64,000 nucleotides of DNA, taken from assembly GCF_030848805.1 (NCBI RefSeq), contig NC_092368.1:1584441-1648440 (forward strand), in the 5' to 3' direction. Under the pieces are notes generated by a model that had not been told where the DNA came from, did no database searches, and saw only the letters and a program-made list of their open reading frames with translations. Positions 34,678 through 44,057 of this stretch are shown here, in pieces. A program made the position numbers and the translations under genes. The stretch comes from Temnothorax longispinosus. Lineage: Eukaryota; Arthropoda; Insecta; Hymenoptera; Formicidae. How positions within the stretch are numbered: the stretch's first letter is position 1; each line of letters opens with the position of its first letter.

Positions 34678-37527
34678 TATCTTAAACATTGGAGGTGAAC
34701 CGATCTTTGACGACAGCGTCGTCAAGATTGAGACACACACGTACAATCCGTACGCCAACACAACGTTTGGACATAACGATGAGATAAGAATACCCATACA
34801 ACAGCAGGATTTATACACGTTGCCGTGCGAGAGCTTTCTCTATGTTGAAGGACGATTGGTAATAAAAAGAAGAAATGACGAGTCTGTGACAACGCTTGCG
34901 AATAATTGCGTGGCGTTCATGTTTGATGAAATTCGATACGAGCTCAACGGTGTGGAGATTGATCGCAACAGAAACGTTGGCATAACCAGTACCATCAAGA
35001 ACTACGTATCGCTATCGTATAACGATTCTCAACTCATGCGGAATGCTGGCTGGGACGTTACATCGAGCATACCGGAAGGATACTTCAACTTTTGCGTACC
35101 GCTCAAGTTGTTGCTGGGCTTTTGCGAAGATTACAAACGCGTGGTTGTTAACGCTCGTCACGAATTAATTTTGATACGAGCGCGTAGCGATAACAATTGC
35201 ATTGTAGGAAATCCTGCGATGGAGCCGGAAATCGAATTGTTTAAAATACAGTGGCGAATGCCTCACGTTACGTTAAACGAGGTCAATAAGCTATCTATGC
35301 TACGGGCCTTGGAAAGCGGGCGATATCTTAGTGTCAGTTTCCGTTCGTGGGATCTGTATGAGTATCCCATGTTGCAGAGCACGACCAAGCATTCGTGGGC
35401 CGTCAACCCACATGAAATACTTACTCAACAAGGGCAGAAGAATCTCAGGTATACTTGCGGTCTTGGCGGGCACCAGATGGGGAGGCCACCCACAATTGTT
35501 ACTCTCAGTGTATCGAGCAGTCTTCAGAGGCGCCATAGAATATGGATGCGTCGTTTTTAAGTACAAGGGCAACAAGCAGCTCTTCCTTGCCATCCAACGT
35601 TTACAATGGAAGCTATTAAGAAGTGCTATGGGCTATCGTATGTCTACACCTATAAACGTGATTCTGGACGAGGCCAAGGAGCCTCCGTTGTGCTACCGCT
35701 TTGCCTATCTCATTCATAATTATTTGGTTAAAAACTTTTCCCGCAGATTTAATCCTGTAATAGAAAGCCTAGAAGACATACAATTCAGCACGCTCAGTCC
35801 TGTTAAGAGAGCCAAAGTATGTCGCTTAATCCCACTTTTTCGGTCTTTTCTTGCAGTCAAAAGTATAAGAGGAGTTATGCATCGCTCAGTCGAACTTCCT
35901 TATTTCAATTACCCTTTTTTCTCACTCATCAATCAACCTGAACTAATACAGTTTTATCACCCAAATATCAATTCTGCCTCCGCGCAAGAAGCAAACTTGT
36001 ATTTTACGGAATATTTTGCGGAATACACCCTCGGAGCAACATCTTTTTACACCGATGGTTCGAAGATTGATCCCTCAAGAGCGGTGGGTGCTAGTGTCTT
36101 CTCGCCGGACTTACCTATTGAAATTCGTTGCAGGCTACCTCCCGACGCCTCTATCTTCTCAGCGGAGGCCTGGGCAATTTATGAGGCCCTTTTTATCATC
36201 CACCAATTCCAGATCCCTTCAGCTATAATATTTTCCGATAGTAAAAGTGTATTACAAACAATCACCTCGCACGATATCACACATAGCAACTACATTATTA
36301 CACTTATCCGTAACATATATAATAAAGCGATCGCAGCAGGCTCCAAGATTGTGCTGGCGTGGATCCCGTCACACAAGGGAATTATAGGTAATGAGAGGGC
36401 GGACTCCCTGGCCAAGGAGGCCATCACTGTAGGTAGAAAATCTAACTTTAAGATCCCGTATAGAGATCTCTACCATAGATCCAAAACTATTTTAGATAAT
36501 AAGTATAAAGATTACTTAGAAGACTCAGCCTACACCAAAGGACGCTTCTATTACACTCATTATCATAATGACAACGCCAAGCCTTGGTACTACCGCTTAA
36601 AGCTCAGCAGAGCGCAAATAGTCATTATCAACCGTCTCCGCAGCGGTCACTATAATTTGAATGTAAGTTTATACCGTAAAAATATTGTCGACTCACCGGG
36701 GTGCCCTTGTGGAGACCCATATCAAGATGCTAACCATATAATTTTTAGATGTGAATTAACTCGGCCCAAAACTCCCCCTCTTTATAGGTATCTACGAGAA
36801 AAATTTCCAACTCACCCTATGGACATATTTCCCCTTATTATAAATCCGACTCCGAAGCTGTGTCGTTTGCTTCTCTCCTTTTTCTATTCCTGCGAACTAT
36901 TCATTTAAATCTCCCGCTTTACTCACCCTCCTCTAAGTTAAATTATGGCTTACGCCATCTGCTGAACACTCACCCAATCGAATCGAATAATGGCTGATGC
37001 GATTACGAAAGGAAAGCTGTGCCAATAACTAGACGAAGAAGAAGAAGAAGTGGGCCGTCAAAACGGCGACTCAGCTGGAGAAGCCGCGGTACATTATCTT
37101 TGCGCTGCAGACCGGCCGCAAGAATATCATGTCTCAAAATGTTAGCGTATTCGATGACTGTAATTTGACCAACGTGAAACTTTATCTAAACTCCAAATTT
37201 TATCCGTACGATGACATGAATCTGGATTTTGGTAAAAATCGATACGCCGTTCTTTTCGATATGTATGCGCGTTTTCGTAAAACTTATTACGGATACGATT
37301 CCTTCGATACGCTTTGCAGCTTGTATACATTCCTGATGGAAGGACCTTTTGTTGTCATCGATTGCTCGCGACAAAACGAATCTGTCAAGAGCGCCACCGT
37401 GGATGTGCGAATAGAATTTGATTGTAAAGAAAATGTACCTGCAAATACTACCGCCTATTGTCTCATCTTGCATGATCGCGTAATCGAATACTGTCCGTTG
37501 TCGAACGTAGTGCGCAAACTCATGTAA
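34670..37527 (+). pseudogene. Polinton major capsid protein, split by a LINE insertion
   Basis: Part 1 (34670-35406) starts MANILNIGGEPIFDDSVVKI and reaches WDLYEYP...TKHSWAV. Part 2 (37062-37527) resumes the same frame and ends at TAA 37527. Together they would be 400 residues, typical of the insect Polinton double-jelly-roll capsid protein. A 1,643-bp non-LTR fragment sits between two copies of GTGGGCCGTCAA. Apart from the insertion both parts are open, so the capsid gene was intact when hit. As it stands the product would fuse to foreign sequence and stop at 35560. Confidence 0.88.
35407..37049 (+). mobile_element. 5'-truncated non-LTR retrotransposon (I/Jockey-like) with (GAA)n tail
   Basis: The insert carries the 3' part of an ORF2, open from the junction to the stop at 36906-36908 (~500 codons). 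Order: end of the reverse transcriptase/thumb region (RGAIEYGCVVF), RNase H (SFYTDGSKI, SAEAWAIYEAL, IFSDSKSVL, WIPSHKGIIGNERADSLAKE) and a C-terminal cysteine-histidine cluster (CPCGD...HIIFRC). The 3' UTR ends in (GAA)n at about 37036-37049. It is flanked by a 12-bp duplication (35395-35406 and 37050-37061). Endonuclease and reverse transcriptase core are missing through 5' truncation. The remaining frame is open, so the insertion is young. RNase H plus the C-terminal cluster fits the I/Jockey side of the tree; the exact clade is uncertain. Confidence 0.9.
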
Positions 37528-37606
37528 ATTGCAATATCAGCAGATATTGCAATATAAGCAGATATTACAATATAAGAGACACTGATGTACCGCGATAAGA
37601 TACAGA
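37528..37606. repeat. Short direct repeats after the capsid gene
   Basis: GCAGATATTGCAATATAA-type words recur three times in the spacer between the capsid stop codon and the next gene. Confidence 0.5.
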
Positions 37607-37717
37607 TTGCTCCGTCGTTTCGTCATAATCGTACCGACGTTTGTCGATCTGCAAGGATTCACCGTCAGGATGAAATTTGTCGTAAAGGAGGTGGCAGTTC
37701 TGAGAAACGGGACCGTT

Positions 37718-38113
37718 TTGGCGCATTACATTTTTACATGTCCCATGCCATGGAGTCTCCTCACGAAGTCCGACAGATCATGCGCTTCCTGGTTGATTGC
37801 AAATCACCATGGACTACGATGGGAGGACGGAAACGTGCCCTACAGCATGGCGAAACATCTAATTACATCGGCCGTACTTGGAGAGGGCGACGAGACGTCG
37901 ACTCTTGTGTACGTCAAGGGATGCCAGAAACGAGAATGGCTGGTGGATCTGCTTGAGAATAAAGCGAGAAAACATCTAAAAATTGAGACTTTGGATGCAG
38001 ATTACGAAGATATCGAATCTTTAAATAATCTAGATGTTACTAATACTGTAAGATGCGAAAAACATGTTAAGAAATGCGCATTACAAAATGTATTAGAAAT
38101 ATTTAACTGGTGG
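37718..38113 (+). repeat. 396-bp direct duplication, left copy
   Basis: Near-identical to 40262-40657; the only difference I noticed is AAATCACC versus GAATCACC near 37801/40345. The copies bracket the BEL-bearing insert. Confidence 0.9.
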
Positions 38114-38810
38114 ACCAGATGCTCGGGGGGCGGTAGAGCCGTACCCGGATTTGCGATAAAGCGAAGCTCGAAGGACCAGGGGAGAAGTGTAAAGTCTCCC
38201 CAAAGCGAAAGTTAAAATGCGACTCACCGTTCGTTGTGCCGTCGACTCCTGGAGGCTTCGTCTCGGTCGCGATCGGGCTCGTGCAGCAACGCAGGCAGGG
38301 CAGCAAGCAAAGCGAAAGCGAGGCAGGCAGCAGTAAATTAAGGCAGGCAGCAAGCAAGCAGGAGTAAGCAGGCAAAAGCAGCACACAAGCAGGCCGAGAA
38401 AGTAGGCGATCGCACTATCTCGCGACTCCGGAATAGCGCAAGTCTCCCTGCTCCGATAATCTCTCTGTGCTCCGTTAATCTCTCTGTGCTCCGAGACGTC
38501 GTAACGATGAGTGCCGAGAGCTCGCGGCGCTGGAACAGTGTCGCGAGCGAGTACTTATTCTTCAGGCGGGTGCCCTCGTGGGGTGAGCGAGGGCAGCACC
38601 GATTGGTGAGTCGCGCAATTATCGATTCCGCGTTGATCGCGATCCGCCGACGTTTCGCGCGAGTCACCGAAATACTTAAGACTAGGTACGCAAGAATACT
38701 ATGTACAACGAGTAACGAGACTAAACAATTAAGTATGATACATGCATCTATCTACAGTTTGGTGAGCGCCAAACATACCGCCCACCAAAATACAACGAGT
38801 TGTATTTTAC

Positions 38811-39890
38811 TCAATTTGAATCGGTCACCTGTGGAGCAGGGCCCATCGGCAGGGGGCACAGCTTCACTAGGGGACGCGTGATCGTGCCGTCCGCCACCCG
38901 CACCGTGGCGACACGCGGGACGCCGTCGCTGCCCGGATGCAGCGCCTCCACTCGTCCTCGCCTCCAACGCAGAGGAGGCATGTTGGCGTCCTTGAGGAGG
39001 ACTAACGCCCCGACACCGAGCGGGTTGACGGAGGTCCACCATTTGGGACGCTGTTGCAGCGTATGGAGCTACTCCTGATGCCAGCGCTTCCAGAAGTCCT
39101 GGCGTATTCGTTGGACGAGTTGCCACCGACTCAGACGATTCATCGGTAACGGGGTCACGTCTTGAGTGGGAACGGAGACGAGCGGTTCCATCGTGAGGAA
39201 GTGACCCGGCGATAGGACTTCGAGGTCGGCAGGGTCGGTGCTCATCGGGCAGAGGGGTCTGGAAGTGTGTGGATTCACGCGGAAACATTGATGACATCTC
39301 GAGAGTACGCGTTGTATAGCGCGATGCACCCCGAGGACCCAATAATGTTGCGTGAGCAGGTATTGCCGCGTGCGCCGACCAGGGTGCCTGTTCGTGCGGT
39401 GCACGTGTTGGATAACGAGATCCGTGAGCCTATGTTTACAGGGCAGTAAGGCAGGGTGCTTGTTCTCGAATGTCAATCCGGATTTTGCAAGCAGGCCGCC
39501 CACCCTGAGAATACCCACCGGATCAAGGAAGGGAGCGAGTTTGCGAAAGGGCTTGGGGAGCCTTCTCCCGCTTTGGAGACGATCGATCTCATCGCGGAAA
39601 GCATCCGCCTGTACACTCTTTACAACGAGTAGTAGCGCGGAATGCAGTTCGAACTGATCTATGGCCAAAGTCGTAGGAGCAGATTTAGCACGGAAGTGAT
39701 TTACAAACCTAAGAATGTATGCTATAATTCGACTAATTTTCTCGATTGAATAGAATTTTTCTAGCACTGAATGCACCGCGTCAGGCGGATCGAGCGCCAC
39801 GAACGACACAATTTTCTCCTCCTCGGTCGGAGGGGTTTCCGAACTGTGGGAAGGTTCCACTTGAGGCTCAAAGCGAGCGAGCTTGTGCAG
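38811..39890 (-). pseudogene. BEL/Pao polyprotein remnant (integrase zinc region plus C-terminal domain)
   Basis: Read leftward from about 39890: a segment before integrase, then an H2C2 zinc-binding integrase N-terminus (HRTNRHPG...YLLTQHYWVLG...RCHQCF), then directly SPGHFLTMEP and SRWQLVQRIRQDFWKRWHQE, the DUF5641-type C-terminal domain of BEL/Pao. The catalytic rve core that should lie between is deleted near 39250. A TAG at about 39070 follows WHQE, and the natural frame goes on (LHTLQQRPKWW...) to TGA at 38811-38813. Two lesions make it dead. Confidence 0.85.
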
Positions 39891-40205
39891 GACCTCCGAA
39901 TGAGGTCCGGCCGTTTGGCGAACCCCGACGAGCCCTCCGTGGTTGCGGGAGGGACGTGGCAGTACGCCAAGACGGCGGGATCCAATGACGCCGTGAGTGT
40001 GTGTGACTCGACGGTTATGACCTCCGAGTGAGGTTCGGCCGTTTGGCGACACCCGACGAGCCCTCCGTGATAGCGGGAGGGACGTGGTGATACGCCAAGA
40101 CGGCGGTAATGCGGTCCTACCGTTCGGCGACACCCGAATGGTGATACGCCGAGACGGCGGTGTCCATAGGCACCGTGAGTGTAGGCGACTCGACGGTGCG
40201 CGTTA
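39890..40205. repeat. GC-rich minisatellite in the BEL insert
   Basis: Two to three imperfect ~145-bp units share GACGAGCCCTCCGTG, GCGGGAGGGACGTGG and ACGCCAAGACGGCGG. Open frames across it are repeat artefacts. Confidence 0.7.
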
Positions 40206-40261
40206 ACGGGGCGAGGGTGTAGGGCCTCGCCCTCGTTCAACGAGCTACGATTACGCGATTG

Positions 40262-40657
40262 TTGGCGCATTACATTTTTACATGTCCCATGCCATGGAGT
40301 CTCCTCACGAAGTCCGACAGATCATGCGCTTCCTGGTTGATTGCGAATCACCATGGACTACGATGGGAGGACGGAAACGTGCCCTACAGCATGGCGAAAC
40401 ATCTAATTACATCGGCCGTACTTGGAGAGGGCGACGAGACGTCGACTCTTGTGTACGTCAAGGGATGCCAGAAACGAGAATGGCTGGTGGATCTGCTTGA
40501 GAATAAAGCGAGAAAACATCTAAAAATTGAGACTTTGGATGCAGATTACGAAGATATCGAATCTTTAAATAATCTAGATGTTACTAATACTGTAAGATGC
40601 GAAAAACATGTTAAGAAATGCGCATTACAAAATGTATTAGAAATATTTAACTGGTGG
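40262..40657 (+). repeat. 396-bp direct duplication, right copy
   Basis: Second copy of 37718-38113; it carries the natural 3' end of the DLQGF gene onward to 40681. Confidence 0.9.
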
Positions 40658-40754
40658 TCGCGACACCAGAAAAAATTATGATTTTTTTGAAATAAACTAT
40701 ATATGTATATATAAATGTTTTATTTCTTTTTCCTACATACTTTGTAGTATAATA

Positions 40755-41045
40755 TAGATGTTTTAGCTGTTCAAAAGCTGTTTTTAGCTGTTTCATAGCG
40801 GTTCAATAGCTGTTTGATAGCTGTTTTTTAGCTGTTTCATAACTGTTCAAGAGCTGTTTGGTAGCTGTTTTTAGCTGTTTTTTGCTGTTTTATAGCGATT
40901 CAATAGCTGTTTGATAGCTGTTTGATAGCTGTTTTTAGCTGTTTTTAGCTGTTTTTAGCTGTTTTTAGCTGTTTGATAGCTGTTCAATAGCGGTTTAATA
41001 GCTGTTTGATAGCTGTTTGATCGCGGTTCAATAGCAGTTTTACAG
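40755..41045. repeat. AGCTGTTT tandem array
   Basis: About 290 bp of imperfect repeats built from AGCTGTTT with variants AGCTGTTTGAT, AGCTGTTCAAT and AGCGGTTCAAT. It lies ~75 bp after the last Polinton gene, with an AATAAA-like signal at about 40691. No matching array at the left side. Confidence 0.85.
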
Positions 41046-41274
41046 ATCAAATTACCGAAAGTCAATGGCGCAATATCGTTTTCGAGAACATGTGTCTCGC
41101 GGTGACTTCATCGCACACGTGCAAAACTGTACATCGCAGATTTTTCGGCAGGCGCATCCGTACGGCTACTGAGATGAAATTAGATATGATAAACAAACGA
41201 TGTGACAATAGTGAGATGTAGTAGGATGAATTTGAAGGTACGCTCAGTAGTCGAGGACTAGAAGTGAGAGTCGG

Positions 41275-41586
41275 TTGGTGTGCATGATCGTGCGGTTTAT
41301 ACAACAATTGGTTCGCCATTTTAAGAGCTGTATATCAAAGCCCACCGATATGAGCGAGTACGCAAAACTTTGCAAACCGATACGTAATTCTAAATTCAAG
41401 ATTGTGAAAATCAACGAACCGCAGATGAGAAACTGTAGCAGATTGTATAAGGGGAAAGTCGACGTAGCGCGATATCTATTCCGTCGCGAGATCGGAATCG
41501 CTGATCTCCGATCGCATCAAGATTTTCTCGACAACGAATTTTATTGGAAAAGAACCTTCGGATATTATCCAAAGTTCATATTTTAG
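41275..41586 (+). CDS. Hypothetical 103-residue protein
   Basis: An open frame with a composition like the Polinton genes and a clean C-terminus (FLDNEFYWKRTFGYYPKFIF). Basic overall (about residues 35-75), no signal peptide, no domain that I recognise. It could be a last, right-hand Polinton gene beyond the AGCTGTTT array, a fragment of one, or unrelated. ATG choices at 41275, 41287 and 41350 are all possible; the last gives a compact basic protein. Confidence 0.35.
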   Translation: MVCMIVRFIQQLVRHFKSCISKPTDMSEYAKLCKPIRNSKFKIVKINEPQMRNCSRLYKGKVDVARYLFRREIGIADLRSHQDFLDNEFYWKRTFGYYPKFIF

Positions 41587-41589
41587 CTT

Positions 41590-41802
41590 CTGTATAAACT
41601 ACTGACTTCATATGCCCCCAAAGAAAGTAATCTAAGGATTTGAAAATGTTTCAAATATTCATATTAACTTTCAATAGTTGTGGTTCTGTTAGGAACATTT
41701 ACGGAGATATGTTTAATGTTTATTAAACAATTTCAACTCTAAATGACTTCAATAACACACCCGGACCTCGAGTCATAGGACTCATAGGACACCCTGTATA
41801 AT
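41590..41802. mobile_element. Mariner-like fragment
   Basis: The stretch ends GGACACCCTGTATA, the inverse of TACAGGGTGTCC, a common mariner terminal sequence. No transposase frame and no clear left end. Confidence 0.35.
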
Positions 41803-41954
41803 ATATAATATGCATATATAATTATATAATATTATAATATACATATATGTATATAATTTTAGTTTCATATATAATACATTTTATTTAAGAATTTTAAGTT
41901 TAAAATTATCATGTTAAAATTAAACTTTTTATTCTGTAATCTTGTTTTAACATT

Positions 41955-42120
41955 TTAAAAAAGTAACTGAAAAAGTAACTAATAGTTACTTTTTAAGTAA
42001 CTGTAACTGTAACGAGTTACTTTTGAGAATCAGTAACTAGTAACTGTAACTAATTACTTTTTTGACTCGGTAACGATAACTGTAACTAGTTATTTTTAAA
42101 AAGTAACTTTCCCAACCCTG
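41955..42120. mobile_element. hAT-type terminal sequence
   Basis: GTAAC/GTTAC-rich subterminal repeats end in AAGTAACTTTCCCAACCCTG at 42120, the inverse of CAGGGTTGGGAAAGTTAC, a hAT-type end with subterminal motifs. Only one end is visible; no partner and no second TACCAAAG flank are found nearby. Confidence 0.6.
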
Positions 42121-43399
42121 TACCAAAGTGTTCTATTTGTGTTAAAAAACATTTGGATAATTCTTGTAGCATGTCGTTATATTGCTTCACATTTTGTACG
42201 GATTTCTGACAGTTTAAATTGGACGATGTTTCCGATAAATCTTTCAGTTCAACAGGAGTAAAGATCTGCAAAATTCAAAAGACAATTCAATTTCATTCCT
42301 CAATTTAGTTACCTGAAATATTTTAGCAAACAATTTTTAGAAACATACACATTGTAACTTTTGTTCAAGTATATCAATGGATTTTTTCAAGCAAGCAATT
42401 TCCTGATCCTTTGCAGAACACGCCTCTGAACATTTTGGAATTTCAGGTTTCACATAACTGTGGCTGTCACTAGAACTTAACGATTTCATTGCCAACTCTA
42501 ATTCTTTTTCTACTTTTAATTGTTGTTTTTGTTGGTCTTTATCAGCAAACTTTTCGGATATTACAGACGTTATGTATTCTTTACATTTCTCAACAGCTAT
42601 CTTTGATATTGCGCTTGTAAGTTTGGGCACGTTCTGTTCAAGTTCTGTTTCACTGGTGAAAGCATTACTAACAATAGTGTCAGATTCAGAAATGGCACTA
42701 ATCGCCTGGAAAAAAGTGAAATGGACAATGAAATTATGTATAACATATGTATTTACATATATATTTAACGTAATACATTTCTATCTATATACCTTATATC
42801 CTATATCTTCAGTGTGTTGTGAGAGCCAGAGTTTAGTTTTCAGTTCTGCATTTTCCTTTTTGAGATGATTTATAAGTTCTTTAGTTTCCGCAAACTTTTG
42901 CTTATGATTTTGATGAACCTTGGTCACCTCCTCTTGCCACATTGCCAGGGTATTAAACTGCTGTTTCATAGAGTCGTTGTTCTGCCTCAAGGTTTCCTTC
43001 AATTTCACATTTTCTTGCAACATTTCCGTCAATCTGCGTTGCATCTCAGTTATGCTCAGCGACGACACCATTGACTTATAGTCCTGCAGGGAAAAATATT
43101 TTTACTATTTACCATTTTATGTAATCATGAGATAAAACAGAATTGTGTGATGTACGTACAATTGACATGCTCTTCTGTTGGATATCAACATAGGAAGCTA
43201 ATAAGGAAGCCTGAGCCTCTACCGAATCTTTACCAAGCACTATGAAAGAAAGGCTATCTGCTTCCTCATTGGCATTGACGTTAATCAATGTACTTATATT
43301 TAAAGCTGTAGTAACAGGCTCACCCAACTTGAACAATGGTTCCTTACTTCCCTCAGTAATTCCTTCTGCTTTAGGGTTTTTAGGCTGAACTGGATCCAT
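42121..43399 (-). CDS. kenny-like: NEMO / IKK-gamma-like protein, N-terminal exons 1-4 (3' part absent)
   Basis: Exons 43160-43399, 42793-43083, 42349-42705 and 42265 down to 42121 join in phase 0 (introns GTACGT, GTATAT, GTATGT; acceptors CTGCAG, TTCCAG, TTGCAG). Residues 1-80 are mostly disordered with an acidic LIR-like EEADSLSFIVLG (F52, L55), as in Drosophila Kenny. Residues ~81-177 (LQENVKLKETLRQNN...FNTLAMWQEEV...) match the coiled-coil IKK-binding region of NEMO/optineurin proteins; further coiled coil follows. NEMO is the scaffold of the IKK complex in Imd/NF-kB signalling. The UBAN/leucine zipper and zinc finger are not in the window. Exon 4 runs directly into a hAT end at 42120, so the gene is truncated or continues beyond very long downstream sequence. 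Confidence 0.7.
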
Positions 43400-43931
43400 G
43401 TTCTTGATTAAGATTGTTTGGTCAATCTTGCACAGCAATTAAAAATCAACGATGAAACGTCTAGGCTGAAAAATCAATTATTATTTTCCTATAGTAATGT
43501 ATTATTAATAATAAAATAGTGAGTGGCGTTGTAAGATAAACCTGTACCCTTTTAACAATGTAACAAATGACTCGGAATATTCCGATATCTATTTTTTCAA
43601 TATACACTGATTTGAGACATGGTGAAGTATTTAATTTACATTTTAGACTTACAACAGTTGTGTACAAGTAAAATCATACCTATCGGAGTCGGATCACGTT
43701 TGATAATCTCTCTAAAACTTACATCAGATTTTGTTTATTGAGGTTAGACAACAAAAGCTTTTACAATGTGACGAATAATCACTCTATCAACAAATTCGTA
43801 TCAAAGGCGCAGTCAATCGTTAATCTCTACGTTCCAATTAGATTGCATTTGTTCATTGCTACGTCAAAGGCGTATTCTTAGATTGCTGTAAACAACCTAA
43901 GGACACAATTCATTTAGGCTGTATCAGAGAC

Positions 43932-44057
43932 ATGAAATTTTGTGAAATGCTATTTTTGTCAATTTTGTTCACGCAAGTCGGGGCAAAAAAGAAAATTAAA
44001 ACGGAGAAAGAAAAGAAAAAGAAAAATAATGCTGTACGCAACGTTTTATTAACGTAA
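43932..44057 (+). CDS. Small secreted lysine-rich peptide candidate
   Basis: A 41-codon frame starts with a convincing signal peptide (MKFCEMLFLSILFTQVGA) followed by a lysine-rich stretch (KKKIKTEKEKKKKNN). It lies head-to-head with the NEMO gene, ~530 bp upstream of that gene's ATG. It could be a small secreted peptide, a first coding exon (a GTACGC donor-like site lies at 44033), or chance. I do not recognise it. Confidence 0.3.
   Translation: MKFCEMLFLSILFTQVGAKKKIKTEKEKKKKNNAVRNVLLT

Larger units (their letters stand above)
38114..40261. mobile_element. 2,148-bp insert carrying BEL/Pao retrotransposon debris
   Basis: A GC-rich block inside the duplicated Polinton gene. From low to high coordinates: GCAGG/GCAAGC-rich simple repeats (38285-38395), AT-richer sequence that may include LTR remnants (38400-38810), a minus-strand BEL/Pao 3' coding remnant (38811-39890), and a minisatellite (39890-40205). 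Composition differs sharply from flanking Polinton DNA. Confidence 0.75.
27205..40681. mobile_element. Decayed Polinton/Maverick (adintovirus-like) element
   Basis: A retroviral-type integrase with chromodomain, FtsK/A32-like packaging ATPase, adenain-type protease, penton-like minor capsid and major capsid genes lie together; that set defines Polinton/Maverick elements. Genes diverge from 32443-32533. No DNA polymerase B core is present, only a 51-codon tail of uncertain identity at the left. No matching terminal inverted repeats or 6-bp target duplication are visible. Secondary insertions split at least three genes, so this copy cannot be active as it stands. Confidence 0.9.
37607..40681 (+). 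pseudogene. Polinton DLQGF-motif protein, duplicated and interrupted
   Basis: The 5' part (37607-38113) encodes PTFVDLQGFTVRMKFVVKEV, then PMPWSLLTKS, ANHHGLRWEDG and VYVKGCQKREW, features of an uncharacterised insect family common near Polinton capsid genes. The first in-frame ATG is at 37670. An ATG at 37585 lies in another frame, so the true start may be lost to a small indel. At 38114 the frame runs into a 2.1-kb insert. A second copy of its last 396 bp (40262-40657) then continues to the natural end at 40681. The DLQGF...KEV start and later HHG and KG motifs resemble the layout of an RNase H/DEDD-like fold, but motif I would be D-x-Q instead of D-x-E; treat this as a guess. Confidence 0.6.

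Noticed and set aside
38752..39342. 196-codon minus-strand frame
   Set aside because: Out-of-frame overlap with the BEL C-terminal remnant; the family-like frame is the other one.
38114..40261. Intact BEL/Pao retrotransposon
   Set aside because: Only the integrase zinc region and C-terminal domain remain, the catalytic core is deleted, and no pair of LTRs was found.
27205..41586. Exogenous large DNA virus or intact active Polinton
   Set aside because: Polymerase core and terminal repeats are missing and several genes are split by host transposons; it is an old integrated copy.
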